DNA of 60,000 nt from Cryptomeria japonica (GCF_030272615.1 NC_081405.1:575533752-575593751); one strand, 5' to 3'; positions 11,641 through 24,552 are shown, counted from the stretch's first letter. The notes: a model not told the origin generated them from the letters alone. Numbers and translations are program-made.

Positions 11641-13029
11641 ATTAGTATAGGTTTCCAAGTTTCAATAAAGTGTTGTTGCACTATATAGAGGTCAGATGCT
11701 TTGTTCTCCCTAAGTGTTCTCTTAGCATAGTTTGGGTAGTCTAGGTTGCTTTGTTTTGTTTCCTTAGGTCTCGAGGGTTTTGTATTGTAAGTGACAAGGT
11801 TTTGTTCATAAGTTGTATTGTTGTCATCCCTCACTAACTGGTTTAGCATATATATACCATTTATGGAAGTAAGACTTATGTTTTACTATCACAAATCATA
11901 CATCCATATCCAAGCAGTTAGTGAACATGACAGTAGTCCATAAAGGGAGTTGTTTTGAGTCAACTCAGTGCGAGAGATAACTCTCATTAGCCTATTAAGT
12001 GCATATCTACAATCCATGATATTTAATTCTCATACTTCACTATCACAAATCCTAAACCTGTACTTAAACAAACCAAAAAGGGTTACTTTCAATCATGATT
12101 GCTAAGTGACTCTGTGTCAGTAAATGATAAGGCTACTAGTTACCATGTTTCATAGGCAAACATCCATCAGAAGTCACCAAAAATGTTACCAAATTTTTAC
12201 CTACATGCTCAATCAGGTAGAACCACTAAAGTTTCCAAAAAAAATGGTACATTTTGTTTAACCTTGTAGGTTACTTTTAGTCATTCAAATGAAAATATCT
12301 TATTATTAGATTATAGAAAGCATAACAACATTCCATTCATGCAGGTGAATGAAATATAAAGATTGTTTAAATCTTTTTCAAAAAATATAATCTATTGAAT
12401 GATATAAATACACATGTCTCACACAAAAAAGCCATGAGAATGACTTTTCTCATAGGATACAACTAGAAGCTATATTATGCACAAATGAGTAAATATAAAG
12501 AAAGAGCATATAATGAGAGGTAACCAATTAGTGCCTGAATGACTGGTGTTGTTGGTTTGACTCTACTCCCGGTTGTTGTGCATTGTTTGTGTAGCCTATA
12601 TATCCTTAAATGTCTTCTAGTTTCCTACATTAGGTGAAAGAAATGAGTTAGAATAATTTTTCTAAGCAATGAATGATTATATCCCTCACATGTACATTTA
12701 CACATGCATAGCTATGCTAGCTCCTAGATGCATCAGTATCAAAACTAAACTCAAGATCATTATAACTAAAAGTTGGGGGGGGGGGGGCGCATTTAATTGC
12801 TAACATATTTGTGTCATGTGCAGATGTAGGTGATCATGATCGGTATAAGCATGTGGGGTTAATGCAGCTCCCACAAGGGTTGAGCCCAACATGAAATTGA
12901 AATATATAATTATTGCACCTTCTCTTAAGGGCATTTAAGTCTAGAGTCATGTTGAATGAATAATCAGATGAAAATAGAATGCAAGTTTTTACTTTTGTAT
13001 TTGTGACATGAAGATTTATTCAAAAGAAA
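11641..13029. other. Noncoding 3' interior of the gypsy element
   Basis: No coding sequence follows the integrase. A run of 13 G (12775-12787) after AACTAAAAGTT resembles the polypurine tract of plant Ty3/gypsy elements and may mark the true start of the 3' LTR at 12788, where the expected TG would read CG. The next 240 bp have no counterpart upstream of 7463. Confidence 0.4.
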
Positions 13030-16000
13030 ACCGTTACTTAAAGAGTCTCAGAGTTTTATGTTGTAGAAGTAATGAAGAACCATTAAAGGGACATGACCTT
13101 GTCTCATGAAACCTTTTGGTTTAATCTCAAAGTTAATCATTATCAAATGTGCAGTTGAAGCTATGAAGCAACATGAAAGGATGCATAAAGGACACCTGAA
13201 AAGCATGAATGTTGAAGGTTTGTGGTTACAGTGGCAAGAGAGAGTGCATATAAAGAAGTTTTAAAAGTGTGAAATCAGTCCATAGCTGGAAATCATATTT
13301 CTAAAAAAAAAATCTATTAAAGGGACATGATACTATTATCATGAAACCTTTTAGGTTAGTGTCAGAAGCTATAAAGGACAATCAAGTTGTACCCATTCCT
13401 GAAAAATTATACAGTGCACCAGTTATGAGTAGTCAAATGTTTTCATATCAAATAAGTTATAATGATCATTCATAGTCACCAAAGGTATGATACATAGATC
13501 AAAAAAATGTTTTGTAACTAAGTATTTAATAGGATTGCAATAAATTTCATTTAGGAGAGGACAAGTAACAGTTCATTTATAGATGATAGAGAGCTAGCAC
13601 AAGCATCATATTGAATAAGAATGCAGTTTTCATTATGTAAAAAAATCTTGTAGTCACAAACCCATCGATGGTCAAGAGGTTGTAGAGATACAACCACAAG
13701 GAAGATGTAGTGTCATCTTTCCTAACCTTCAATACACAGTAATAGAGAGAAACCATCCAAACCATAGTGAGAAAAGATAGTCCCTGCCAGAATAAGGAAT
13801 ATAGCATGCATTCAAAGGTCCATTTTATCACAAGTCCCAAGCAGCGTGCAATGGCCTTCATGAAAAATATAATTAAGACTATGTTGTAGATCTTAAAAAC
13901 ATAGAGAGTAATTTATGAATAGATTATAGCCTGATTCACAAGAGCATAAATATTGATTTACTGTTGACAGAGCATTTCTAATATATGAAAATCAAAGTAA
14001 TCCAAATGAGAAATTCAGCGATGGAGTCATTCGACCAAAGCATTCAAAAGAAACAGAGAGAGATCTTTACTTGCAATAAAACATGGATACATCATACAAG
14101 GTAAGTTTTCTTAGAGAGATCCATAATGGAAGAATAGCAGTTATTGTAACATGAACACATTGTTCATTATCAAATTAGAAAAAGAGCAATTAAAGAAGAA
14201 ACAATGCATGCATTATTTTAAAACTACCTTAAAGACAGGAAATCACCTTAACTACAGTTCAAGGGTTTTAGTCTCCAATCAACATAGCAGTCCAAATTGA
14301 TAATTCACAGGGACAGGAAGTAGAGTAGGTTGAAGATAGGAGGCATCCAGATTATCATTCACAATACAATGAAAGTGATAAAGGAGAAAAGACCTCTGAA
14401 CTAGGGTTTTGTGAAGTGAAGCCATTATTCCTGCAATGATTTATTTTTATGTAATAATATGGCCACATCCTTGGAATCATAATGAGAATCCTTGAAACCT
14501 TGGTGGGTTTTTAATATGAAGTACCAAATATTTGTGGAAAAGGCATCCCTTTTACAAGAAGCCTTAATTTTTACAGAATCCACAAGAAATTACAAGGCTG
14601 CAACCAAATACAATTTATCTCTTCAGGAAAGCACAAAGAAAAATATTAGCATTTCGAATTGCCAAGAAAATCCTACCTCGAGGCCTGAGAAAAGATAGTA
14701 GGGGGGCAGAGAATCTTCATTCTTTTTCAGAAACCCTTATCTTCAATGATGGCGGCCACAACATGATACAAGAATGGAAATAAGAAATGAAGTTTTGGAA
14801 GCCACTAATACATGTTTTAGTGTTAGCATGCCCTAATAAGAGTCTTAGATTTTGAGGCATGTTTGCCTTTGTATTTAAAAAATAGAACTCTTCAATTAAT
14901 ACCCCATGGGCTAGGTCTTGTAGTTTATGCTTTATCTAGGACAAACCTTTTTTTCCATATTCTTTGTTTGAAAAGAAATGGCTAAGTGTTGACATTATGA
15001 AGCACTTGGTTACTTTCTATGTTTAAAATGCAAAAGTGACACATGGAAAAGTGTTGCATGTGCAAATAGGAGAGGTGGAATGATATTTTAGCCAAATGTT
15101 GAAAAAGCTTTTAATATGTTTTGCCAAATGTCTAAATCAAAATGAAGATAAAGACTTAATCAATGAAGAGTGTCTTGTATGTAGGGGATGGCTTGAATTT
15201 GTTGAGAGACATGAAGAGGGAATCTAGAGTTTGTTTGTGTGAATTGAGGAGAAGTTAATGCATGTTTTGAAGAGTCATGATGCTAGACTAGGTCAATGTT
15301 TACTTTTTCAACACTTTTGGACTCTTTAGGAAGAAATCTTGTTGCTAGATTTGGGGTTTTTGGAATACATTTGACCCTAGTTTGTTGGAGGTTCCTATTC
15401 TTAGGAATTTTTTGATGGAGTGAGAAGGGATATATTCCTAATTGTAAGGCATTTTCAATAGAGTTCTGGATATTGATGCAGACTTGAGAGACTTGGTGAC
15501 CACTTGCTGTCCTTGGCTTAGTTTGACATACTTTTGTTTTGTAACTCATATTATGATATACAAAGATTGCCTTGGAGATCTTTTATGACAGCCTTATCAT
15601 CTTCTTGTTATTTGCAAAGTTGTGTAATTGTATGATTGATCAAATTTGTTAGTGAAATATCTTTATTTTCCTATCAGATTTCCTCTCATTGTTTTCATAC
15701 CTTCCCTATGGTTTGTGTAATGTGCAAATTGCAGGTAGTGTCAAGTGGATATTATAAGCTCTTAATTGTGAAATTTCCTTTTCCTTTGTAGGAGCAAGAA
15801 AGTATTTGGATCTTCCTATGAAATGTTGATGCATGTGCATGAGTGAAATAAGTTGTGTGAAATTCATAACAATCTTTTGGTGTCTAAGTGCTATAATTTT
15901 TTGAGTATCATATGTTGTTTTCAATTGGTGTATCGCCTAATTAGTGTCAATATTAAAGATTACTTATAAAGTTTTATGTTTTCAGTTTACCTCTTTCCCT

Positions 16001-16168
16001 TTTCCTTAACAAGTCTGTAATTTTAGAGTGATAACCAGCTAGGAGTCAGCGTCATTCGGAGATTTATTCTAGTCATAGGTCACCCACAACCTTGGAGTAA
16101 TCCCATGTTTCTCAAGTTTGTCTAAGTTCTGTTGCAACTTATATTGGGTGCAAAGTTTAGAGATAACA
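13030..16168 (+). repeat. Right LTR of the gypsy element
   Basis: Direct repeat of 7463-10596, noncoding, ending GAGATAACA. Short ORFs within it are not matched in the left copy and are not genes. Its start may lie up to 240 bp further left (see the G-run at 12775-12787). Confidence 0.75.
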
Positions 16169-17119
16169 ATTAATATAAATGTAAATCTAAATTAAGTTAA
16201 AGAATACTTAAATAAATATGAGTTGTAAACATAATATTTAATTAACTTTAATATTATATACTAAATGTAAGTAAATATATAAATCATATAAAAATATTAA
16301 ATAATAAATATATAAAAAAATATCAAATATGTACTAATATATTAAAATATAAAATATATATTATATTGTGATATTAATGAAATGTATATTAATAAATGAT
16401 AATAAAAATATGGATAAATATATACTAAAACTTAAATGTTCATTTATATGTAATGTTAAATATAAATTTTTTTGTGAAGAACACTTAACCTCAAATTAAT
16501 TATGAATAATCTTTCAACAATTTAAATATGATTGAAACAAAACTAAAGATAAATTATAGCTTTAAATCAATCATGCATCCATTTATAAATTATGCATACT
16601 ATTCGTAACAATATAAATTTTTTAATTAAAATGTTGTTTGATTATATGTAAGAAAATGATTATTTTATTAATATGTAAATCTTTAAATTGATTTGTCAAA
16701 AAATTAAAAAGTTTTATGTATTACATCTAATTATTATTTTCATTTAGTAGTTGACTTTCAAATTTCTTTCATTATTTTACATACTATTTTAAGTTTATTA
16801 TTTTATATTTAAAAATATTAAATATTAATATAATAAAAATTAAATTATAGTAAGTTTGATAAGTCAATTAAATATATATTAAATTATTATAATTAATAAT
16901 TTATATATTACAAAATAAATTTGCATATAGATGATAAATAATATATATTTTGTATCGAGTACAAATCAAATTGTATAGAATATAAATATATTTACTATTA
17001 TATATAAGAGTTATATTTAATTATTATATATGATATTTAATTAAAAAAAATGATTGAATATAAATTTAACTTTAGATAGAGGATGGGAGGGGTAGATTTA
17101 GTATTCAAATGAGCATTTT

Positions 17120-17225
17120 TTTTGTTACCGTCAGGGTATCCCCGCAACCCAAGCCCAACAGGTCCCTGTGGCCACGGGGTAACCAGCACAACTCCCAAGC
17201 ATTCGTGGCGGGGTAATTCTGAGCT
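17120..17225. repeat. GC-rich palindromic island
   Basis: A sharply GC-rich patch in AT-rich DNA. At its centre CCCTGTGGCCACGGGG (17164-17179) is a near-perfect palindrome, flanked by TATCCCCGC on the left and GCGGGGTAA on the right, which can pair with each other. It looks like the core of a foldback element or a structured fragment of unknown origin. Confidence 0.4.
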
Positions 17226-17390
17226 ATGGGGGCAATACATTTTTATTTTTGATATAATTACATTTGTGTTCTATTAAGAAAAATAAAATAAAATATTTTT
17301 AAATAAATAATTAAAAAATGGTTTCATAATTAAAATCAATGATCCAATCTAGGATTTAATATTAGCACATCGTAATAAAAATATATATTC

Positions 17391-17601
17391 AAGTTAGTTT
17401 CTATGTTATTATAGATCTCCATCTCTCTTTACCTTTATATCTCTCACTTTGACTATATAGTCACTTCTTATCTCTCTCTTTATTTTTCTATCTCTCCCAC
17501 ACTCTCTAAAATTTTCTCCTTTTTCTCTATCTATCCCTCTCTCCTTTATCTCTTTATTGACCCCTCTCCTCCATCTCCATCTCTATCTTTATGTCTATCT
17601 G

Positions 17602-17643
<42 letters not shown>
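17391..17643. repeat. CT-rich tract ending in a (TC)20 microsatellite
   Basis: Pyrimidine-rich plus strand with repeated CTCTCT and CTATCT words, ending in about 20 uninterrupted TC dinucleotides (17604-17643). Confidence 0.9.
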
Positions 17644-17647
<4 letters not shown>

Positions 17648-17769
17648 GGAACATGGTGCATTCCATCTCTTTATTAATTCATAGAGCATTTATTTTATTA
17701 CAATATTTCATTTAAAAAGTATCGAAATATTGGAAGAATTTCAAATTGATTTGTAATATTTGATAATTA

Positions 17770-18120
17770 TTAGTTTCTTTAATACCATATCACCAAATAT
17801 TGATTTAAAATAAAATGTAATAGTCTTCACTATATTCCATGAGGTAAAATGTACCTATAATGTGTAAATGCTCAAGGGTCTGAGATAGATTTTATATTGT
17901 TGATATAAATAGAAATTAATTCTTGGAAACTAATTTTGAGTCTTGTGAGAATTATAAAAATCCAATACATTTTATCTCACATAATAGAATGGTGCATATT
18001 AGAATATATTTTAATTTAATTGTTAAAATTAAATATGATAGAATCTACACTTTAACCGATGAATGATTTCAACCTTTGGGCTTCCATATTTCTATGAATA
18101 TATATTTTTATTTTAATACA
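17770..18120 (+). repeat. Dispersed repeat, first copy
   Basis: Resembles 49955-50290 in the same orientation: shared phrases include GAAACTAATTTTG, TATCTCACATAATA and AAATTAAATAT, in the same order and spacing. Noncoding; class unknown. Confidence 0.5.
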
Positions 18121-18240
18121 CATATTCAACATGGAAATTAATTCATTTTATTATTGTTTTCCAAGTTTTTAAAAAAAAAATCATTTTTTCTTGATATAAA
18201 AAATTTGCATGAAAAATAAGTATTTTTTGAATGAAGACAA

Positions 18241-20886
18241 TTTTTTTTTTGAATAAAGGGGGCAAAAACTTTATTGAACATCAGAAAAAAGAAATACCAA
18301 GAGAACCAGAGCCCCAAAGCCCCAAAGCCCCAGAAAAGAATCACAAGCCCAACCAAGGATCAACTAGTTTTATAACTATCCATGTTCTTAGCAAAGATCT
18401 TTCGCAAGTCTTGATAGTAATCCGGGGAGAGATGCTCCCACCCTTCAACCTTCCAATAATTACCATGTTCCGAGGCTCACTTAGCCAAACAATCAACTGC
18501 TCTATTCCATTCACGAGGAATATGGATGAGAGACACCTGCTCCATCATAGTACTAATTTGAAGAATCTAGTGAATAGTCCCTGCCAGTTGCTAGTGAATC
18601 CCACTCACCTTTTGCTCAATCAACAAGTTAACAATATTTTGTGAATCTGATTCACAAATAACCTTCCGCCATCCCAACTCCAAAGCACGCTCCAGGACAT
18701 AGAAAATTGCTAATCCCTCCATAAAGTTATTAGACTGCTTCCCTTTATACACCAAAAAAAGAAGGCCACTTCCCCCATAGCACTCCTACAAACACCACCA
18801 ACCCCAGCAAGGCCCGAATTACCCCTAGAGTAGCCATCGGTGTTAATCTTGATAAACTCATCACAAGGGGGCGTCCACCTTCCCACCCTTTGAACCATCT
18901 TCATAGCATGTCTACCTCTCCTGACACAAACTAAAGCAGGAGACAACTCCTGCAAACCCAACCAATTCACAATATCCACCTCATCTCTATCTAGAGGAAA
19001 ATTCACCTCACATTTAGCTTCCACCATCTCCCAAATCATAACAATGATTCTATTCCACACTTGTTGAACTAACAGTTTGTCCTCTTGAAAGATCCTCCTA
19101 TTCCTCTCAAGCCAGATCTGCCACAGTATGAAAATGGGCCCAATATGCTAGAGAGTCTAGAGAAAGGAGGACAAAATAGGAAGTTTGCCCAAACTACCCC
19201 AAAACTCCACCAAAGAATCCACATGAACACAAGGATGCTTCCACACCCCCACTAGAAATGCCAAATAAGCAGCGAGAAAGGTCATCTGAAGAACAAGTGT
19301 GAGGAATCTTCCTCCCCATTACCACACAAAGCACAAATGGAGGGTGCGAAGAATCCTCGCTTGTGAATATTGTCCCAAGTTCGGCATCTATTCAAAGCCA
19401 AATTCCAAGCAAAACAATTACACTTTGGCCAAGAAAAATTATTCCACACATGTTTCCACTAGTGCACTTCCCTCCCCTCCAATCTATGAGACAACAACTC
19501 CTTATATCGACTAGCCACAATAAAGACACCCTTAGGATTTGTAGACCAAGAAAGTCCATCCCTAACCTTGAGCAAACTAGAATGTACTCGCCAAAATGTC
19601 ATGCAACTCAGCACACTCTTCATCCATCCCAACAACTGGCCCCTCATTAGCAGCCTTCCACCGCTTCAACTCTAACCACCCACACCTATAAAAAGCCTTG
19701 AGGTTGCTCACCCTAGACCACCCTACCTCTAGAAACCTATCACAAAGATTCCCAAGGTTAGGAAACTGATCAAAAATGGGGGATATCCATCCCAAGAGTC
19801 ATATTGGGAAAGGACCTCTTCTCCCCTCCTACTTATCCAAAAGAGGCCTTCCTTAATAAGAGAAGTCCCTTCTTGAGAGTGCTCCAAATCGTTGATCCTT
19901 TTCCCTCAAGCGGGTATCTTGAGATTTCATCCTTCGAGATCCTCTGCATATATTTGTAGGCCAAAATCCTAGCCCAACCGCGATCTTGTTCAACACACAA
20001 CCTCCAATACAATTTATCCGCCAAAGCCTTCCCAAGTAAAATAGACTACCTTAAACCAAGCCCACTTGACTATTTTGGGCTACACACCAAGTCTCAATTG
20101 ATGAGACACTATTTGTGTAAGGACAAATTGCTTGCCCATAGGAATTGCCTTGCAAGAGAGTCCAATCCCTTCAAGAACCACTTAGGGTCCACTTGAAGCA
20201 TACATCGATAAATAGAAAGAGCCTGAACCATTGACTGGATCAATTGAACCCTCCCAGTAAAGGATAACCATCTATGAGTCTAATGTTCATCCTTCATGCA
20301 AAATTTATTCAAGATACCCTACCACGAATCCCTAGGAGGGTTACAAGGAGAAATAGGAATACCTAGATAAGTCAAAGGCAGAGAGCCAACTTGGAATCTC
20401 AAGATATGAGAAATCCTCCTCCCAATAGATCCAGGTGTGTTGAAGAACAGGATAGAAGATTTATCTTCATTGATCAACTGGCCTGATGCTGCAAGATAAA
20501 CACCCAAAAATTTACACAGATTAGTAGCTTCTCTGATCCGAGCTAATCCCATCAGGGTTGTATCATCAGCAAACTACAAATGAGACTATTGTTACAAGTC
20601 CTTACCCCAATTCCAACCCTGAATAATACCCGGATCCACATTATGCTTAATCATCCTCCCCAGACCCTTAGCCAAAAGAATGAATAAGTAAGGGGAGAGG
20701 GGGTCCCCCTGATGAAAACCCCTACAAGCACCAAATAACTCAGTATGATCTCCATTAATAAGCATGGAGAAAGAGGTAGATGTAACACAACTCATAACCC
20801 ATTAGGTCCATTCATCAGTGAAGCAAAAAGCCCTAAGGATCTTCTGAAGGAAGGACCAACGAACTCTATCATAAGCCTTAGTGAAA
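18241..20886 (-). mobile_element. 5'-truncated plant LINE with target-site duplication
   Basis: Minus-strand non-LTR retrotransposon. Its 3' end shows as a T-run (the poly(A) of the minus strand) at 18241-18250. GAAGACAATT stands at 18233-18242 and again at 20887-20896, so the insertion is flanked by an 8-10 bp duplication. The RT frame begins abruptly at the second copy, inside the conserved block that normally precedes KAYDRV, so the 5' end was lost during insertion. The upstream endonuclease and ORF1 are missing. Confidence 0.85.
18470..20886 (-). pseudogene. LINE reverse transcriptase, zinc-binding and RNase H remnant
   Basis: In order on the minus strand: KAYDRVRWSFL, MLINGD and HQGDPLSPYLFIL (about 20880-20690), the catalytic FADDTT (about 20560), LTYLGIPIS (about 20370), the zinc-binding linker typical of plant LINEs (about 19950-19500), and RNase H with INTDGYSRGN (about 18860) and REWNRAVDCLAKWA (about 18500). 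Several in-frame stops and frame changes break it, for instance a stop after FTDEWT and one just before FADD. Family knowledge: this protein would nick and reverse-transcribe LINE RNA at the target. Here it is truncated and dead. Catalytic residues remain readable, so decay is moderate. Confidence 0.85.
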
Positions 20887-20896
20887 GAAGACAATT

Positions 20897-23221
20897 ACAC
20901 CAATAGAAATTAATATTTTTTTCCAAAAACATTAAATATTATTCAAGATTCTATTTTTTTTTTGAGTGACGTTCCTTTGAGTTTTCAATATTTTAGAAGC
21001 ACATTTTATTATATAGAGCATTACCTAATATGTGAACCATCCAAGCTTCCAAATATGGTTCCTCCCATGAAAATTTTTCTTATTCTCCATTATCTAGGCT
21101 ATGGTAAAGTAACTTTAATGACATGTGAATTTACCTCTATACTATTATTAGTAATAATACCTTATCTTCTATATTTGAAGGATTGATTAATAATATTTTA
21201 TATGATATTTGAAAGAATTTACTTACTATTATTTGTGTAAATTATGTCCCATAATTGTACTTTACTTAAGTTGACTCAAGATAATGCATCTCATAGTAGT
21301 TTTCATATGAGGCACTTAGGAAAGTGTGCACATAAGGATGATGCATGTGGGAGAAATTCCACCTTTTATCGTATTATCTTGTTGTTACATTCCACCATCA
21401 ATAGGTGATCCACCTCTTGTAGAATATTTTATTATTTCTCCTACCTACCCTCACCTACCCTTGTTTCTAATTAGGCCACATGTCATGATTGTGTGCACAC
21501 ATATCCATATGACCTTTCCTTTATAATCTTGCTCATCTTATATTGTATGTAATGATCCAATTGATAGTATTTGTATCTTGACTAGAATATAATTTATTCT
21601 TATTATTTTTTGTCTGTCTTTTGTGGTATGCATTGTGCATTTTGGAGTAATTCATTTTTTGATCTAATGAGCTGCAAATTTTGGGGGTGATTTTGACCTC
21701 ACCATTGAGTCTAGGAGGCCATTTCCATAAATTTGTCTATTTTTTATGAGAGTGCATTTCAAGGCTCTGGAGAAATTTTTCTTCCTTATTTGGGTGTAAG
21801 GTATAGAATATTTTGAAAACAAAAAAATATTTTGTGTGAAATATATTCTTCAATTTCTATAATTTTAAAAATATTTCATATATTTAAAGAGTTTTTTGTA
21901 ATATTAAAAAAATTCAAATAAACATAAATTATTCTTTACGAGGTTTCAACTCCCCTACCACTATGTTGTACCTACTTTTTAGCAGGTTTTAATAGCCCCT
22001 TGGGTCCACTATACCTATAGCATCGGCCATGGGTCCTCATTCTTTCTATCATTGTTTAGTCCTTGGAAGCCTCTCACTTTATCGGCTAGCACCATTTGTA
22101 TTTCTCCTCGTCTATCTTGTCGGCTTTGTTTTGCCCGAGACCTGTAGCTCCATTCACCATTGGCTTTTATTAGCCACTATCAGTTTGCCTCCTTCTTTGG
22201 TTGTCAGTATACTGCAACTGCACAACCCTCTAAGCCATATGGCCCCCACTACCCACACCTTTTGTCACCACTGGCACTCACTATCGATATTGCGATGACT
22301 ATTTTTATCACTTTAAATAGACACTTGTCACCATTCTATTCATGACATCCTACACTGTCAACTTGTACAGTATGTCATGGCGCAATTTTGGGTTCAACCA
22401 CGTAGAAAATAGTCATCGTACAAAATCCCAATTGGTAGAGATGTCACTCTGACATGTTAGAATCCAATCAGCCGTCATACTACACATGTAAGAACCACAC
22501 CACCTACCACCGTACGACATGTGTCATCCTCCTATTTGGCAACATTATCATCTGTACAGTATAAACATGCCACACTACAAGTTTGTGAGGTTATTTTGAT
22601 GGGAAGATGGTTGTCAAATTTAAGCCCATAAAATGCTAACATCAACATGATGTTAGCATTTTTTTGATAATTTTTACCCCCTCTCCAATGAGATTTTTCA
22701 TATTGTAGGCAAACTTTGAAAGCCGATAACTTGGTCATTCTGAGGCCTTTTTTAGTGCATTTTTTTTAATTTGGTCTAATTTTTCATGCTCTCTATAGTG
22801 GTGGTGGTTATTTATGATTTTGGTGAATAGAGTTTTCAAAAAAAATGTTTTTCACAACTACACCTCTCCAATTCTCAAGTTTACATCTTCAGAGGCCTCA
22901 TTCAAGCTCATACAACCTCCTTTTTAGGTGCTAGTATTTTCTTTAGTGCATAATTTTTCATCTTTTTTCACACGGTGCTATAATATTTTCACCATTTTGA
23001 GTAGAAATTGTACATTCAGTATTTGGTCATTTTTGGCATATTTGGTACTTGTAATTTTCTTGGATCTCATTCTAGATCACTTGCAATATTTGTTTGAGTC
23101 TCTTATAGCCTATTTGAGGTAGTTGTAGAGTTGAAATCAAAAGTCCACTTTTTCATTTTTTGTAAGTGGCCCATTGTACATGCAGTAAATATAAAATACC
23201 AAATCATCATTTTGGGGGGTA
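20897..23221. other. Intergenic stretch, possible diverged LTR
   Basis: No gene is recognised. About 21180-21560 contains CTACCTACCCTCAC followed by a CACAT...CATGAT pattern, as in the copia-type LTRs at 27065 and 41253, and could be a diverged relative (low confidence). A perfect hairpin lies at 22630-22662. Confidence 0.35.
22630..22662. repeat. Perfect 15-bp hairpin with 3-nt loop
   Basis: AAAATGCTAACATCA (22630-22644), loop ACA, then the exact complement TGATGTTAGCATTTT (22648-22662), followed by more T. There is no gene next to it. It could be a foldback remnant or chance. The shape is that of a terminator, but plants do not use such terminators for nuclear genes. Confidence 0.7.
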
Positions 23222-23226
23222 GGGTT

Positions 23227-23756
23227 TGTTGATGATATAGCGTCGGTAGAAATCCTACAAGACGACTTAGCAAGATCAAATATGTGAATGGCCTATTGGC
23301 CTTACACATTTCATGAATCTATCAACTCGTATTAATCCTTTAATATCTTTATTAAGTCACATATGCATTATCACATTTAATGATTAAACATACATTATTG
23401 AGTTTGACTTATCAGATTTGTTTCAAAGGGGCCAACTTTTGGTTAAATTCGGCAACCCCTCATTTGAAGGTATGCAATGCTTCATGAAGGTCGTGCCTCC
23501 TTGATGAGAGCTGACTCTTAGATATCTCTTTTTGACAGATATATATGGATGTGGTCTTCCCTCTATGAAACTGAGATCAGACAGGAAGTGCGATCATAAT
23601 CAGGCAGATCAAATTCATTTACAAGTAGATCAATTGATGCTGAGAAATTTATGTAGCATGCTTGGGGGTGACTATAAGAGCTTATCGTCTATGGTTGGGA
23701 AGGCAAAAAATATGATGTTTGCTTATGGTTAACGAGCACTACCTCAAAAATCAACA
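23227..23756 (+). repeat. 5' LTR of the gene-carrying element
   Basis: 530 bp, starts TG and ends CA, bounded on the left by the target duplication GGGTT and on the right by the primer-binding site. Short ORFs in it are not genes. Confidence 0.9.
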
Positions 23757-23771
23757 TGGTATCAGAGCAAG
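23757..23771 (+). promoter_or_regulatory. Primer-binding site (initiator Met tRNA)
   Basis: TGGTATCAGAGCAAG directly follows the 5' LTR. TGGTATCAGAGC is complementary to the 3' end of plant initiator methionine tRNA, the usual primer of plant LTR retrotransposons. Confidence 0.9.
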
Positions 23772-24000
23772 TTCCTTCTATAGAGCCTAACAGCTTGAAG
23801 GTAGATCCTGTGCTCTCAAGGGAAATTTAATCAGAAACAATTACAGATTTAATATCTCTTCTAGATCATAAGGCAACTACAGAGGATAACACAATGATTA
23901 TACTCGCTGACCTTCATCCTTCACAGTAGTGTCGTTAAGGCGTCTAAACAAATCTGGTGGCAGTCAGGGGATCGAGTCTCCCCAAGCCTCGAGAACAACT

Positions 24001-24530
24001 ATGATGGCCCAAAATCCTTTTTGTTTGAAGTTCCATGGGGAATGTAGATGAAAACCTATGCAAAAAGTTGTCTGCTGCCCAGTCACAGGATTTCGCCCAA
24101 GATTTCGAAGCTTGGCATTGTCAGCATTGAAAGATGTCGGCTTGTCAATCAAACTCAGGCTGCTGTGGCTGGAGAGGTTTATGTGCTTGATACAAATTCT
24201 TTGAAGAAGAAAGGGATAGAGATGGAGCCCACAACCCTATGAAATCAATACTTGGATTGGCTTTATCAGCATAAGGAGCTTAGATTGTTTATCAATGTTA
24301 GCTAAATCGGGTTTATAGATGAATTTGTGGAGGCGGTGGAACCCTAGTTTCAAAGCACTTTTAATGCCTTGGAAGAGCTTGAGGCTGGTTAGATTGCCAA
24401 TAGAGACGTGAGCTGCATGGTGGGGCATTATTGGTTTAGTAAGTCTAGTATTGCTCCCAATCCTAATTTGCGGTAGCAGATTGATAGAACGCTTGATGCT
24501 ATCTGTAAGTTTGCTAATGATGTAATCAAT
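24001..24530 (+). pseudogene. PGI1-like: Captured fragment of plastid-type glucose-6-phosphate isomerase
   Basis: From an ATG at 24001 the reading gives a Ser/Arg-rich transit-peptide-like N-terminus. After a frame change near 24150 it gives the N-terminal part of glucose-6-phosphate isomerase: LKKKGIEMEP, then YLDWLYQHKEL, IGFIDEFVEA, MVGHYWF and IDRTLDAICKFANDV. The KKG...EP spacer before YLDWLYQHK is the arrangement of plastid isoforms. No introns interrupt it, so it probably came from spliced mRNA. In-frame stops at 24240 and at four later sites, plus the frame change, inactivate it. The active-site half of the enzyme (which converts glucose-6-phosphate and fructose-6-phosphate) is absent. 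It joins the SEC23 fragment in one frame at about 24530-24560. Confidence 0.8.
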
Positions 24531-24552
24531 GTCAAGGATGACCTCTTTGCTC

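Larger units (their letters stand above)
7463..16168 (+). mobile_element. Old Ty3/gypsy LTR retrotransposon, internally deleted
   Basis: Two direct copies of an approximately 3.1 kb noncoding sequence (7463-10596 and about 13030-16168) flank a 2.4 kb interior with a plus-strand Ty3/gypsy integrase remnant. The copies agree at well over eight bases in ten by eye, so the insertion is old. Both end in a CA dinucleotide (GAGATGGCA and GAGATAACA). The interior begins in integrase almost at once after the left LTR, so PBS, gag, protease, RT and RNase H are missing. The first part of the left LTR may also be lost. No target-site duplication could be assigned. Confidence 0.75.
16169..18240. other. 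AT-rich intergenic region
   Basis: About 16170-17050 and 17250-17390 are very A+T rich with no recognisable gene. Exceptions inside the region are a GC-rich palindromic island (17120-17225), a CT-rich tract with microsatellite (17391-17643) and a dispersed repeat (17770-18120). Confidence 0.6.

Noticed and set aside
12775-12787. G-quadruplex at the 13-G run
   Set aside because: A single uninterrupted run lacks the four separated tracts; a polypurine tract is a simpler reading.
13577-15924. Short minus-strand frames in the right gypsy LTR
   Set aside because: They are not kept open in the left LTR copy and have no recognisable product.
19299-19650. Plus-strand frames within the LINE
   Set aside because: They lie opposite the zinc-binding and linker part of the minus-strand LINE ORF and match nothing.
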